From assembly GCA_958295665.1 (NCBI GenBank), contig OY282558.1:67878789-67942788 (forward strand): a stretch of 64,000 nucleotides of DNA, written 5' to 3'. A model generated the notes under the pieces. The model saw only the letters and a list, made by a program, of their open reading frames with translations. It was not told the origin of the DNA and did no database searches. The position numbers and the translations under genes were made by a program. This DNA comes from Tipula vernalis (taxonomy: Eukaryota; Arthropoda; Insecta; Diptera; Tipulidae). Below, in pieces: positions 22,700 to 35,517 of this stretch. Every line of letters begins with the position of its first letter. The first letter of the stretch is position 1.

Positions 22700-23650
22700 T
22701 TTTCTTTTATTAAATTGCAATTTATTTCATAACACAAATTCAACGCATGCTAATTTTATTTCCTTTTTTACATGAACATTTTAACTGGAGAGTTAAATAT
22801 TTAACTGCCCAATTTCGTCGAGCTAAATATTTAGCTGAAGGCTAATTTTGACAAATCATAATTTTGCCAGGAATAATTAACTCTTGTGTCAATTAATTCA
22901 AAGGTTTGTAGAAAAAGCAAATAACATTTGCAACAATTATTGTAGAATTTTTCCCACAAATACATCCGCCAAACACTTTGAGTGTTCTCTTTATAAAGTG
23001 TTTGGGAACAGCGAATATTTTTTTGAGTGCGTCAAATCGAACAAGATACCTTAACGGAACGTTAAAGATTTTACCAAATAATTTAGTATCAGATGTGAAA
23101 CTTAGCCCCAACTAGTTAAGCTAAAAGTTTCGATACTATTGATATTTCTCTAATATTCCTTCGATTCAGATATGAAAGATCAATCATTAAATTCAATAAT
23201 TTTAACAAAAACTTAACAAAAATTTTGACTAAATGTGGAACTATATTATGCTAAAGTATTTTCCAATGAATGGGGTTTTGACTTTCTTATTTTGACGGGG
23301 ATGTCTTATTGAATTTTGTTAAACCAATAGTTTCTCAGAACCTGAATTATATTTTATATAGTTACAAAAACCCCCAACTCCACTTTTTAAAAAAATTGTA
23401 AACATGACTTTAAAATCATGGTTAGATGCAAAAACCACTAATTCCATCGTAACATCGGTTTCAAAAATATTGTCAAAAATCAACAAATCCTTTGCATCAC
23501 CAAGTCTTTTTAAAAATTTGAGTTACAAAAAACGACATATCCATAGAAAGAAGTTTCAACAGGAGGAGGTTGTGTGATGAAATATTGTGTGTTTTTAGTA
23601 AATTGTTATAATTTCGATCAAAATTAGTGTGTTTTGAACGACCAATAAAA
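22700..23650. other. AT-rich interval, no gene seen
   Basis: No open frame with family resemblance and no repeat shared with other parts of the window was detected. Confidence 0.35.
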
Positions 23651-23657
23651 TTAAAAA

Positions 23658-25150
23658 ATGAAAAATCTTGAGAGAACAACTGCTGTCAGTGAGAGTGGTG
23701 GCAAATTACGAAAAATTCGAATAAATAAAAGCTCTTGGAAAAGGCATCAAGAAAAGAATAATAGGTAGGTATTTGAGCAAACTTGGTTAAACTAATTTTA
23801 ATAATTATTCTGGTTTAATTATTTTGATTGATGTAACAGATATAGCATGAAAAAGTTACCTAAAATGCCGACATGCAAACACGCCGGATCGAAATTAAAA
23901 TGCTCGAGTCTCAGTGGCAGAGATGCGTTGGAATTTTCAAAATCATTTTATGTTTCTCATAACAAAATAGAACAAGACAAATTCATCTTAACCTGTTGTA
24001 ATATAAAACCACCAGCAAGAACCGACCGGAAGAAAGATAATTCAACTATATCTAGAAAAATTCACTATTGCCGCTCGAGAAATGCTGGGCATCAATATTT
24101 GGCAGGCGATTTATCAATAAACAAGATTACCGCATGTAAATCGCCGATCATCCACCCGAGTTACATGTAAAACCCAGTTATTTCCGTGCAATTTTTAGTA
24201 TGAGTTTCAATCTGGGGTTCAAATCACCATCGACTGACAAATGTTCCACTTGCCTAATGTACTCGGAGCAACTAAAAGTGGCTACTGACCCTTAAAATAA
24301 AATAAAATCTAATGATACGTAAAAGAATTCATAAATTGCGAGCTCAGGCATTTTATCAGCTAGCAAAAGAGGAAGTCGAGGAAATGTTAACAATATCATT
24401 TGACTGCCAGAAGAACATGGTTCTTCCAAAAGTTCCAGACCAGGCAACCAACAGTTATATTTATACAATTTTGGAGTTGTGCAAGGCTCCTCAACTGCCA
24501 AACTTAATAAAGAAAATGGTTTTTTGGCTGGACAACGAGCACTCTAAGGGATCCAATGAAATAGCTTCGGCGCTATAGCACCGATTATGTGCATCTAATC
24601 TTAGCATCTAAGAATTCGGCAGTTATGGGGATGCTCTCATTTTGGCTCAAGAAAATTGCACCGGTACAGGTTACCGAAATTCAAATTATATTTCCAATCC
24701 CTGGCCACTCGTATATTCCCCCAGACAGAGTCTTTGCTCAGCTGGAGAAGAAAGTAAAATCAAGAGAACGGATAATAACACCACAGGAATACTTCGATTT
24801 ATTTGCGAAAAATGGACAGGTTATTCTGGCATTTTAAGTTTAATAAGGCGAAAAGGTTCATTATTACCAACAAATCGAGCAAGATTTATATACATGGCAA
24901 AGCGTCATATCGATCAGATCTTGGGGTGGGCAAATCAGTAGTTAAAAGAAGAAAAACTATTTCTTAAATGAGACCAGAAATTTTAGAAGTAGAAGCACCT
25001 ATAAAACAGGCCAAAAAGGAAGATATCAGTAACCTTTTAAAAAAACACTTCGGCGAAAATTGGATAGATATGAATGAATTACAATATTATTGGTCAATAA
25101 TTCTTCATTCTGAAGTAGAGCCAAATGTTGAATGTGACAATAATCAACTT
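23658..25150 (+). pseudogene. transposase-like protein of an unnamed insect family
   Basis: Starts at ATG 23,658. A 75-nt intron (23,765-23,839) splices in frame (KNN/R/YSMKKLPKMP), and the frame stops at 24,170. Later blocks in other frames continue the same protein: DKCSTCLMYSEQLK (about 24,235), KRIHKLRAQAFYQL with SFDCQKNMVLPKVPDQA (24,312-24,450), NEHSKGSNEIASAL (about 24,535), MGMLSFWLKKIAPVQVTE and GHSYIPPDRVFAQLEKK (24,589-24,760), and LLKKHFGENW (about 25,035). This block order matches repetitive insect proteins I recall. The conserved Asp/Glu positions in FDCQKN and PPDRVFAQLEKK suggest an RNase H-fold transposase, which is inference. A DGCGGQN-type block is deleted near 24,600. The Helitron entered at its 3' end. 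Confidence 0.6.
23765..23839 (+). other. 75-nt intron
   Basis: Donor AATAG/GTAGGT, acceptor GTAACAG. Splicing keeps the frame and creates an arginine codon across the junction. Confidence 0.65.
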
Positions 25151-25155
25151 GAACT

Positions 25156-25623
25156 TCACTACATAGTATAAAACAAAGTCACTTTCTCTGTCCCTATATC
25201 CCTATGTATGCTTAAATCTTTAAAACTACGCAACGGATTTTGATGCGTTTTTTTTAATAGATAGAGTGATTGAAGAGGAAGGTTTATATGTATAATAACA
25301 TCCATTAAATAGTGGAGAAATACTGTTATTTTTGAGGTTTCTAATGTGATGTCGTAAATAATTACATTTTTTCCGCTTACATTGCAAACGCAGGCTGAAC
25401 CCTACGAGATTTATCAAAATAATGTACTAAGTATTGTACACATTGAAAAGGTCTACAGAAAACTCCGCGATGGTATATGTCTATCTCTTATGGATATCCC
25501 ACAATAACATTTTTTTGTCATTTACTTTTTACGCATCAAAATCCGTTGCGTAGTTTTAAAGATCTAAGCATACATAGGGATATAGGGACAGAGAAAGCGA
25601 CTTTGTTTTATACTATGTAGTGA
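25156..25623. repeat. Helitron 5' inverted repeat (~94-bp arms)
   Basis: TCACTACATAGTATAAAACA at 25,156 and its complement ending at 25,623 open two arms of about 94 bp that run through CCCTATATCCCTATGTATGC and CTACGCAACGGATTTTGATG, with few mismatches. The middle is about 280 bp. Such 5' inverted structures are known in insect Helitrons. Its role here is unknown. Confidence 0.75.
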
Positions 25624-25822
25624 TGATTTAAAAATTGCGGGACAGAGCGTTTCTCTTTTGTTGTTGATGATTATTGATTATCATTTGTTTCTAAATCATT
25701 TGTTTCTAAATGGTAAGTATTTAGATATTTTTTACTGCGGCACATACTTATAATATGTCAATTTGTGCATAGGTAATCATACATATAGAACTGAGTAAAT
25801 TTTGTACAGAAATTATAAAGTC

Positions 25823-28800
25823 ATGTCTGGAAGACGTCGTCGTTCGAACATAGGTCGTAGTACAGTGAATGCCAGAAGAGTACGTTCAGCAAGAGATGAA
25901 GAATCGTCAACGGAACGTGAGGCTCGCCTCAGTCAGGCCCGGGATAGATATAGAGCTGAGAGAGAGAGAGAATCTTCAGTGCGTGAGGTTCGCCGCAGCC
26001 GGGATCGAGATAGGCATACGGTTCAGAGGGACAGAGAATCATCAGTAGAGCGTAAGGCTCGACTCAGTCAGCTTCGGGATAGATATAGAGCTGAGAGAGA
26101 GAGAGAGAATCTTCAGTAGAGCGTGAGGTTCGCCGCAGCCGAGATAGGGATAGACATCGAATACAGAGAGCCAGAGAATCATCAGCACCAGTTACTAATT
26201 CATGGGTAAATAAAGAAAATTCTGCCATGAATTACGATCCTTCGATTTCTTACAAGGACGATCGTATAGTATCAATAGGTACTATGTCAGTAGTGTGTGA
26301 ACATTGCTTGGCATTGAAATTCAAGGACGAATCGAAAGGCATGTGTTGCTTACAAGGAAAAGTCAAATTAGAAGAAATTCTCCCTTCACCTGAACCACTT
26401 CACTCTCTTCTTACGGGTGATCATCAGAAATCCAAACAATTCATGCGCAATATACGCCGTTATAATAACACATTTCAAATGACCTCTTTTAAGAGTAAGC
26501 AAGTCGTTGAGCGTGGGTTCATGCCTACAGTTAAAATTCAAGGGCAAGTGTACCACTTAGCTGGGAGCTTGCTACCACTTCGACCCGATGATTACAAATT
26601 TCTGCAAATATATTTTATTGCAGATCCAGATACACAAGCATCTACGCGGTGTTCAAGTGTTGCACAGCCAATTGATAGAGATTTGATTAGATCTCCAAGA
26701 TATGTTACATTCTCATAATTGCTACATACAGTCTTTCAAAACTGCGATTGAGAGTTTTCCAGCAGATACTCCTGACTTTAATGTCGTAATCCATGCAAAT
26801 AAAGTTCCTGTTGGAGAACACAGAGGACGATACAATGCGCCTTCCACGAGTGAAGTAGCAGTGGTGATAGCTGGACAGCAATTTGACAAAAGAGATATTG
26901 TATTGCATAATCGTGATGATAATTTGCAAAAAATTTCAGAGTTACACAGATCTTATGACAGCTTACAATATCCGTTGATGCTATGTCGTGGAGAAAATGG
27001 TTATGCCATTAATATTTCTCAAGTTGACCCAATCGGTGGTACACCTCTGCGTAAAACAGTGTCATGTATGAACTACTATTGCTACCGTATAATGACAAGA
27101 CGTAACAATTTCAACACTTTGCTTAGATATGGAATGTTAACAAACCAATACTTGGTAGATCAATATGCGAAAATTGAATCTGAGAGATTGGCCTACATCC
27201 GTAATAATCAAACTAAATTGAGAGCCGAAAATTACGTTCATCTTCAGGATGCTTTACAGGCGAATGAACACCGCAACGGCATTGGGCAGTTGGTTATACT
27301 ACCTTCATCATTCACAGGTGGACCTCGATATTTACACGAAAAATCGCAAGACGCCATGACTTACGTCAGAAATTACGGCAAACCTGATTTATTTATAATT
27401 GCAACATGTAACCCAAATTGGCCGGAAATCAAAGAAAATATTAACACCAATTTAACTCCACAAGACAGATACGATATAGTTAACAGAGTCTTCCATTTAA
27501 AAGTACAGAAACTCCTGCACCCTCATTAACAAGTCTCATATATTCGGTCCACCGCGCTGTTATATGTACACAATAGAATGGCAGAAACGTGGCTTGCCAC
27601 ATGTACACCTGCTGGTGTGGTTAGTGAACAAAATTAGACCAAACCAAATTGACAGGGTTATTTCAGCTGAATTACCGGATAAATATGAAGATCCTATCCT
27701 GTACGAAATCGTAAAGAAACATATGGTATACGGCCCTTGCGGGACTTTAAACCCGAATTCTCCATGTATGCGAGATTCTAAATGCAGCAAAAAATTTCCG
27801 AAGTCGTTCCAAACTCAAACAAGTACTAGCGATGACGGATATCCCAAATATCGTCGACGATCGCCAGAACAGGGTGGGCAAAATGCTACCGTCCGAAACC
27901 ATGATATTGATAACCGATGGATCGTTCCCTATAATCAGCTCCTTTTGAAAATTTTTGATGCCCACATCAACGTAGAGTTGTGCAATTCAATAAAGTCAAT
28001 CCAATATGTTACTAAGTACATTAATAAAGGCAGTGATCAAGCCACTTTCAGCATACAATCACCAAATGAAGTGGAAAAATATCAGTCTGGACGTTACATC
28101 TGCAGCTCTGAAGCTGTATGTAGGATTTTATCATTCGAAGTGCACGACCGGGCTCCCACAATTGTCCACCTTGCAGTTCATTTGGACAAAGAGTATATTT
28201 CACTGAGAACAATATACAAGAAGTTGTTAATAACCCGCGAGATACAACATTGACAGCATTCTTCAAGTTATGTGCTCAAGATCTTTTCGCGAAAACACTG
28301 ACATATGACAGAGTTCCAAGTTACTATACATGGAACCAGAGTTCTAAAACCTTTCAACGGCGAAAACAAGGTACTGCGGTTGATGGTTTCCCCGGAGTAA
28401 AAAACGGATGCTCTTGGCAGAGTCTACGTGATTCATCCCAACAACAGCGAATGCTTTTATCTGAGAATGTTACTGCATATTGTAAAAGGCCCGACATCCT
28501 TTGCACACCTAAGAACTGTACAAGGTGTTGTTTACAATACTTATCAAGCAGCATGCAAAGCTATGGGGCTCTTGGAAGACGATTCTCACTGGGAAAACAC
28601 ATTATCAGAAGCAGCTGTTTGTAGTTCAGCTACATCATTAAGATATTTATTTTCCGTCATAGTAGCGTTTTGTCAAGTAACTGATTCTGTTAATCTATGG
28701 AATAAATTTCAAGAAAATATGGCCAGTGATATTCTGATTCGGCGACGGCGAGAGTTAAACTCAGATGATGTACAATATGATCAAAACATATTTGACGAAG

Positions 28801-30323
28801 CATTATTAGTGCAATTACTTTCGGGTAAATCGATTAAGGATTTTGGGCTGCCGATGCCAGCTAATACTACTAACTCAGATTTAACTAACAGTGCCGAATA
28901 CACAAGAGAAACATCATACGATCAAACGAGACTTTTACAAAATATAGCGCAAGATGAGCCACGATTAAACATCGATCAGAAAAAAGTATTCACTGCATTA
29001 CTATCAACAATTGATAACAATGAAGGGAAATTGTTTTTCCTTGATGCCCCAGGAGGTACAGGAAAAACATTTTTAATCAATCTGCTTTTAAAAAAAGTGA
29101 GATCTACCGGAAAAATTGCGTTAGCTGTTGCGTCATCCGGCATTGCCGCTACGTTTTTGGAAGGAGGCCGAACCGCACACTCTACATTCAAGCTCCCGCT
29201 GAAAATCGCCACATATGATAATAACAGCGTCTGTAGTGTTTCTAAACAGAGCAATACAGGAAAATTGATGCGTGACTGCTCATTAATAGTCTGGGACGAA
29301 GCTACCATGTCAAACAAGACGTCTGTGGAAGCACTGGACAGGACAATGCGCGATTTGCGCAACAAAAATTCACCTATGGGTGGATGTACAATTCTGTTCT
29401 CAGGAGATTTCCGTCAAATCCTACCAGTTGTGACTCGAGGAACACGTGCTGACGAAATAAATGCTTCCCTAAAATGATCCAACCTTTGGCCACATGTCAA
29501 TAAATTAGAGCTTAAAACTAATATGAGGGTTTCGTCATCTTCACGTGAGAACAGCCTATTTCCAGAGATGCTGCTAAAAGTTGGCAATGGAAAGTTAACA
29601 CAAAGTGAGGGAAGGATTAACCTAGAAAACCTTTGTGTTTTGATAGACAACATCCAAGAGTTAGTCAACAATGTCTATCCTGACATTGATAACATAAGTT
29701 ATAAAACAATATCTTGGTTTAAAGAAAGAGCGATTCTGTCACCAATTAACGAACAAGTAGATAAGGTAAATAACTTGATTCTTTCAAAGATTGATGCGCC
29801 GACGAAAATATACTACTCGGTCGATACTGTTCTCGATTTGGAAGAAGCTGTTCATTTTCCTACAGAATTTCTAAACTCTTTGAACCCGTCTGGACTCCCT
29901 CCTCACAAAATGGTGTTGAAAGTAGGTTGTCCTGTTATTTTATTAAGAAACCTGAATCCACCTAAACTTTGCAATGGCACGCATTTGCTGGTAAAATCAC
30001 TGAAAACTTTCATAATAGAGTGCACAATACTCACAGGATGTGGTACCGGAGAAGAGGTATTGATTCCCCGAATCCCTCTGATACCATCGGATTTACCCTT
30101 CCAATTTAAACGTTTACAGTTTACGGTAAAGACATCTTTTGCAATGACCATTAATAAATCGTAGGGTCAAACCTTCAACGTTGCAGGCTTAGATTTGAGC
30201 GTTGACTGTTTTTCACATGGCCAACTGTATGTCGCTCTTTCAAGAGTAACCTCTAGAGAAAACATGTTTGTATTGTCTAATGACAAGAAAGCTGTGAACG
30301 TTGTATATAAAGACATTCTGTAA
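25823..30323 (+). pseudogene. Helitron Rep/helicase (RepHel), frameshifted
   Basis: The original protein nicked and joined DNA by a HUH Rep domain and unwound it with a PIF1-type helicase. In order: an Arg/Glu/Ser-rich N-terminus with repeated units (SSVERKARLSQLRDRYRAER); a zinc segment (CEHCLALKF); a Helitron-like N domain (26,702-27,520); Rep motif GLPHVHLLVW (HVH is the HUH motif, about 27,590) and the Tyr motif YVTKYINKG (about 28,006); then the helicase with Walker A APGGTGKT (about 29,047), Walker B LIVWDEA (about 29,285), FSGDFRQILPV (about 29,398) and YVALSRV (about 30,230). Frameshifts occur near 26,105, 26,705, 27,525, 28,190, 28,405 and 29,480, with an in-frame stop at 30,162. All catalytic motifs survive, so decay is recent. 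Confidence 0.9.
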
Positions 30324-30573
30324 TATATTAATTGCTGTAAAAATGTAAAAAGTAAATAAGTAAAAATGTAGTGTATGAATTTAGATATTCCAAAGATAGA
30401 CGGAAATCTTCATGGTATAGGGAAAGGGGAATTGTTTTACTCCAAATTTAACGAGTGCGGGCCACGGGCAGTAATGAATCAATCAAATCTACTGGATCGA
30501 TTTTAATCATTTTTTCAGTGAGTGACATAGGCTATATATTTTATACCCGTGCGAAGCCGGAGCGGGCCGCTAG

Positions 30574-32700
30574 TTAAGAATAAAATCTTATAACACTGAA
30601 AACTTATTTTCAATAATTTGCGTTTTTGTTTCAAAAAACATTTATTCCACATTAGTTGGTATCAAAAACCATTAATTCCTAAAGTTACTTACAAAACCCT
30701 ACAATTCCAAATTAATAAATAACAAAAAGGTATTTACAAATCGAATATCATTTAGAATTTTACGTTAAAAGGTTTATTAAAACATCGTACAATGGTTTCA
30801 TAACAAAAGTTTCCTTCTTTTAAATTTAGTATAATTAATATGCGATTTTTACGTTTATCTTAAAACTGCTTATTATGGAGTTGGCGGTTTTTGTAACTAA
30901 TAGACACAATTCTGATCACTTCGCCAAATTTTTAATGTGTAAGGAAATGTTAAAAATATTCCATAAACACTTGTCCAGACACGTAGAATTAAACAAAACA
31001 CAAAAAAATTGGCCTCTCGAGAATTTCAAGTTTACTGTACACATTAACCCAACATTCAAACACAAACCTTAACAACAGACCAAAAAATAATAAAAAAAAA
31101 AAAAAATCTTATATACGAGTATCCCGAAAATCCCGACCACAACAATAATAATACAAAATACAACAAATTTAATTTAAGAAAATAAAAAAAAAAAAAACAT
31201 TTATACATAAATATCTCTCTATATAACTTATATTCATTTAGTTTTTGTTATTTTTAATTTATTATTTACCATGTGCCTTCTTTTTTCTTGATTTCGGCGC
31301 CATGTCTGGAGTAAACTTATTTCTTTTATTTGTAGTTTTATATTTTTCCTCTTTTTTATTCTTCTTATAATAATTTTTCTTATTTATTTTTTAATTTGAA
31401 TTTTTTCTGTTTTTTTTTTTTTCTGTTTTTATGAAGAATAGATTTTTATTAAAAAAATAAAAAACTTTTTGAATTTATTAATTTGATTGATGTTTTGATT
31501 TGTTGTTTTTTTTTTTTTTGTTTTTCTTTTAATTTATATAGATTTCATTTTATCGTTTCAAGTCACACACAAAATAATTTATTTATGTGTATTCAGATAA
31601 TTAAAACAAATCAAAAAACGTAAAACGAAATAAAATTAATGTAATCACAGATGATGGAAGAAAATAAATGTCAAAAAAAAATTAACACTAAAGAAAAATC
31701 ACTAGTTTCCACACTTCAAAGGGAAAAAAAAAAATTTAGAATTTTTATCACTTTTTCTCAACTTATTTATTTAAAAACCATATGTTAACTTTTTTTTTTT
31801 TTTGTAATATAAATAATATTTTCCTTTTTACGTATAATAAATATACAAACAATTTCCACTATTTTTTAATATTTTATTTTGCCGTTTTCTATAAAAACCA
31901 ACAACAACAACAACAAATACAACATAGCCAAAAAGAAAATTTGCGCTAAGTGATTTCTGACATTTTTTTTTTTTATTGATTTCTTTAAAGTATTTTTATT
32001 TTTATATGACGAAGGAATTTAATTGAAAGTTTATTTAATTTTTATTTCTCTCTCTCGTTTTTATTTTTTTTGTGCTGCTTTGCTTCACAAAATCACAAAC
32101 ATAATAATTAACAAAATTATACGCGCTAATTTATCTAATTATACACAACGCGACACACAACTCTAACTAAACAACGAAAACATTATAATTTAATCACAAA
32201 ATTATGAATAATATAATAATAAAAATAAAAAATAAAAATAAATAAAATAAAAAAATTATAATCTCGCAGTAACAACCATACTCATAGCAAGTTAAAAATA
32301 CACTGAAACGAAAAAACATCTCAACCAATCGTAACCATATCGGGTTTTTTAATTTATTTCGTTTTGAAGAAAAGAAAAGAAAACAAAAAGACGAATGAAA
32401 TACTATGGAAGCAGCATTTTTACGATTACGAATAAAATACGGAACAACAACATAGCATACACAAGCATGAAAATTTATGTTTGTGTATCTCGCGTAATTT
32501 TTTTTTTTTTTTATGAATTTATGATTTGGTGGAATTTTCTTTGTGGTTTGCGGATTTTTGTGATTATATTGTATATAGAGGGGAGCATTAAAATTTTAGC
32601 AAATGCAGCGCGAAATAATTTTGTATTATTGAACAAAATGAAACTTTTAATTGAACCAAAATTGAAACAATCTCATATTTCGTCTTTCAACACTTCAGGA
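30574..32700. other. AT-rich interval, no gene established
   Basis: Long A and T runs, CAACAACAACAA words (about 31,895) and ATAATA runs. On the minus strand a 13-codon frame rich in Lys/Arg (about 31,302-31,261) follows a TTTACTCCAG acceptor-like word and is followed by A-rich sequence. It could be the last coding scrap of a host gene, but it is too short to support. Confidence 0.3.
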
Positions 32701-32842
32701 TTTTTTTTTTTTTCCTTTATTTAATATTACAACTGATTTACAAATCATTTAGTAATTTATCTTTCTTAAATGAAGATTCACATTTGACGGGCAGTAGCCC
32801 AATGGTTACTCCCGTTTGAATTTACATAGTAATTATTTTTCT

Positions 32843-35516
32843 CTATCCTAATGAAATACAACTGCCCAATTCCAAAGGTTTCTGCCTTTGAAGTCTTCTT
32901 ACTGCATTGCTGGTATCCAACAAACTTCGTATGTCTGCATTTTGGTGCCGAGATATCCGCTGAATGTGTTTCTTCGCATGATTTTGTATTTCTTCACTTA
33001 CATATTCCATGTTTAAGTCCCTATGGAGGTTATCATTTCTAATGTACCACGGTGCGTTTACAATGCCACGCAGCACTTTGTTTTGAAAACATTGAATCAT
33101 TTCTACATTTGTCTTCTTGGTACAACCCCCAAGTTGAATACCGTAGGTCCATACTGGTTTAAGTATTTGCTGATATAATAGCAATTTGTTATGTATTGTA
33201 AGCTCAGAGTTTCTACCTATTAGCCAATACATTTTCCTATATTTAATGTTCAATTCTTCTTTTTTTTTTAACATGCTCTTTCCATCTAAGCTTGCAATCG
33301 AGAGTCATGCCGAGGTATTTGGCTGTATTTGCATTTGGAACCGGCTTTGAATTAAGTTTCACTGGAATCCAGTTAACTTTCTGGTTTGTGAAGTTTACGT
33401 GAACCGATTTTGCTTCGTTTAGGCTAATGCGCCATTTCTTTGTCCAGCTACTCACTGTGTCGGTTGCTTTTTGAAGTTTGGTCGTTGCTTCTGATATACA
33501 CTTTCCAGTCGCCAGAATAGCTGTATCGTCTGCAAATGTTGCTATGGTGGCACCTTCTGTATTTGGCATATCTCTGGTGTACATGATGTACAATATAGGA
33601 CCCAGTACGCTACCCTGTGGTATGCCTGCTGATATTCTCTTTAGTTCAGAATACTCTTGGTTATATTTTACACGGAAATGTCGGTCTGCGATATAAGATT
33701 TAAGAATTTGATAGAATTGCTTAGGTAGATCTCGATGCAATTTAAATTCAAGTCCTTGGTGCCAAACTTTGTCGAAAGCTTGTGCTACATCTAAGAAGAT
33801 GCTGGAGCATATCTTCTTATTCTCAAGTGAGTCTTCGATTATATCCGTTATTCTGTGAACTTGTTCTATCGTAGAGTGATTTTCTCTAAATCCAAATTGG
33901 TGTGGTGGAATCAAATTTCTCTCTTCTATTATTGGCTTGAGTCTCTTGAGCAGTAATTTTTCAAATAATTTTGAAATTACAGGAAGTAGTGAAATCGGTC
34001 TGTACGACTTTTTATCGTTCGCTGGTTTGCCTGGTATGGGGATCATAATTACTTCAGCAACCTTCCATTGTCGTGGGACATATTTTAGTCTGAAGACAGC
34101 ATTGATAATTTGAACCAATTTTCGTAGTCCCTTCTCGGGAATGGCTTTTACGACTTGTCCAGTAATTAAATCATATCCTGGAGCTTTTTTTGCGTTCAAA
34201 TTACACTTGATCTCATTTTTTAATTCCTGTAATGTTACACATCGAATATTATATTCATCAATTTTGCTAACTGTTATTATGTTTTCATCTGCTGTTTGCC
34301 TAGGTAACGGTTGAAAGGTGTCTTCCAAGTGAGCTGCAAATAAAATAGCTTTTTGCTTGTCGCTTTTGGTCCAGGTTCCTTCCCCATTTTTAATAGGCGG
34401 CACATGCGTTTTGGTTCTTTTTAATCCCTTTGTTGCTTTCCAAAGAGAGTAATCAGTATCTTTATGTTCGGTGAGACCATTTAAGTACTTGTTAATAGTT
34501 TCATTCTTAATTTCTTTTATAAGTTGTTTTAGTTTATTGCATAGAAAATTAAGGATTTTTTTTGTTTTCCGGGGCGCGTGTCCTTTGCCAGGTTTTTCTT
34601 GCCTTCCGTTTCTCTCTAACTAACTCTCTGACCTCAATAGGATAATTTTGATTCCTACGGGATTCGGTGTGACTAGCAGGAGAACTTTCCCATGCTGCTT
34701 AAGCAACAAACAATTGTTGAATAGTATTGTTAAATACCTCTAGTTCGTCTTCCAACTGTACCGGTGTTTTAATCGGCACTCGTAGATTTATTTGCATTTC
34801 AATTAGATCTTGGAATAGGTCCCAATTAGTTCTATTATTTGTTAATTTAGGCAGGTTATCCTTATTAATTATCATTGTGCTGAGTGTCATGATAACAGGT
34901 GTATGATGCACATATAATCCTCGAAGATCCCTTTCGTTACATAAAAATCAATGAGATCTGGTATTTTATTTATATCAGCAGGCCAGTATGTTGGTTTACC
35001 TCCAGAGTGGAACTCGCAGTTATTTATTCGTCCGGCTTCGAATAGCTCTTTTCCTTTATGGATTGTAAGTCTTGATCCCCAATAGGTGTTTTTTGCATTA
35101 AAGTCACCACCAATAATAAAATTGGATCCTAGTGATCTAAAGAGTCTATTATAATCTTCTGTGTTTAGATTATAGCGTGGAGGGCAGTAGATAGAGGAAA
35201 TACTGTATTCATTATTATTGTTAGTTTCAACTTTTATGGTTTTAACTTGCATACTTTCCTCTTCTATACTAGGTTCTTCATAGTGTTTGAGATTCTTTTT
35301 CACTATTACTGTTGATCCTCCTCTGGATTTTCCTCCTGGGTGAACAGCATGGTAACATTCATAATCACGTATTTTAATAAATGATGTTTTTGTCAAATGG
35401 CTCTCCGATATAAGGCAGATATCTATTTATTCTAAATTTAGAAAAATTTCTAGCTCTGGAACATGTTGCGCTAGTCCGTTCGCGTTCCAGGTGACAATTC
35501 TTAATGATCTGCTCAT
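32843..35516 (-). pseudogene. jockey ORF2 (endonuclease and reverse transcriptase), frameshifted
   Basis: Enzyme for target-primed reverse transcription. It starts at ATG 35,516 with an APE-type endonuclease (LRIVTWNANGLAQHVPELEI, then GGDFNAKNTYWGS at about 35,115). A stop falls at codon 30, in a position where Gln is expected. The RT region lies in 34,403-33,243: PGYDLITGQVVK, SYRPISLLPVISKLFEKLLL, palm motif FLDVAQAFDKVWHQGL, GIPQGSVLGPILYIMY and the intact catalytic FADD (about 33,540). The C-terminal part is in another frame (33,274-32,843). Frameshifts near 34,890, 34,690, 34,400 and 33,260 prevent expression. The catalytic residues themselves remain. Confidence 0.9.
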
Positions 35517-35517
35517 T

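Larger units (their letters stand above)
25156..30573 (+). mobile_element. Helitron, near full length
   Basis: A rolling-circle element with one Rep/helicase gene. The 3' end has the classical form: ACCCGTGCGAAGCCGG, a GC-rich palindrome (AGCGGGCCGCT) and a terminal CTAG at 30,570-30,573 followed by T. The 5' end is placed at TC (25,156), where a ~94-bp sequence begins that recurs inverted at 25,530-25,623. The expected A before the 5' TC is a T, so the exact 5' base is uncertain. It inserted into the 3' part of the transposase-like relic. No target duplication is expected. Confidence 0.85.

Noticed and set aside
28976..29365. 129-codon minus-strand frame in the Helitron
   Set aside because: Antisense shadow of the helicase domain with its Walker motifs.
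31261..31302. 13-codon basic peptide frame on the minus strand after an acceptor-like site
   Set aside because: Too short, and nothing in the flanks confirms an exon.
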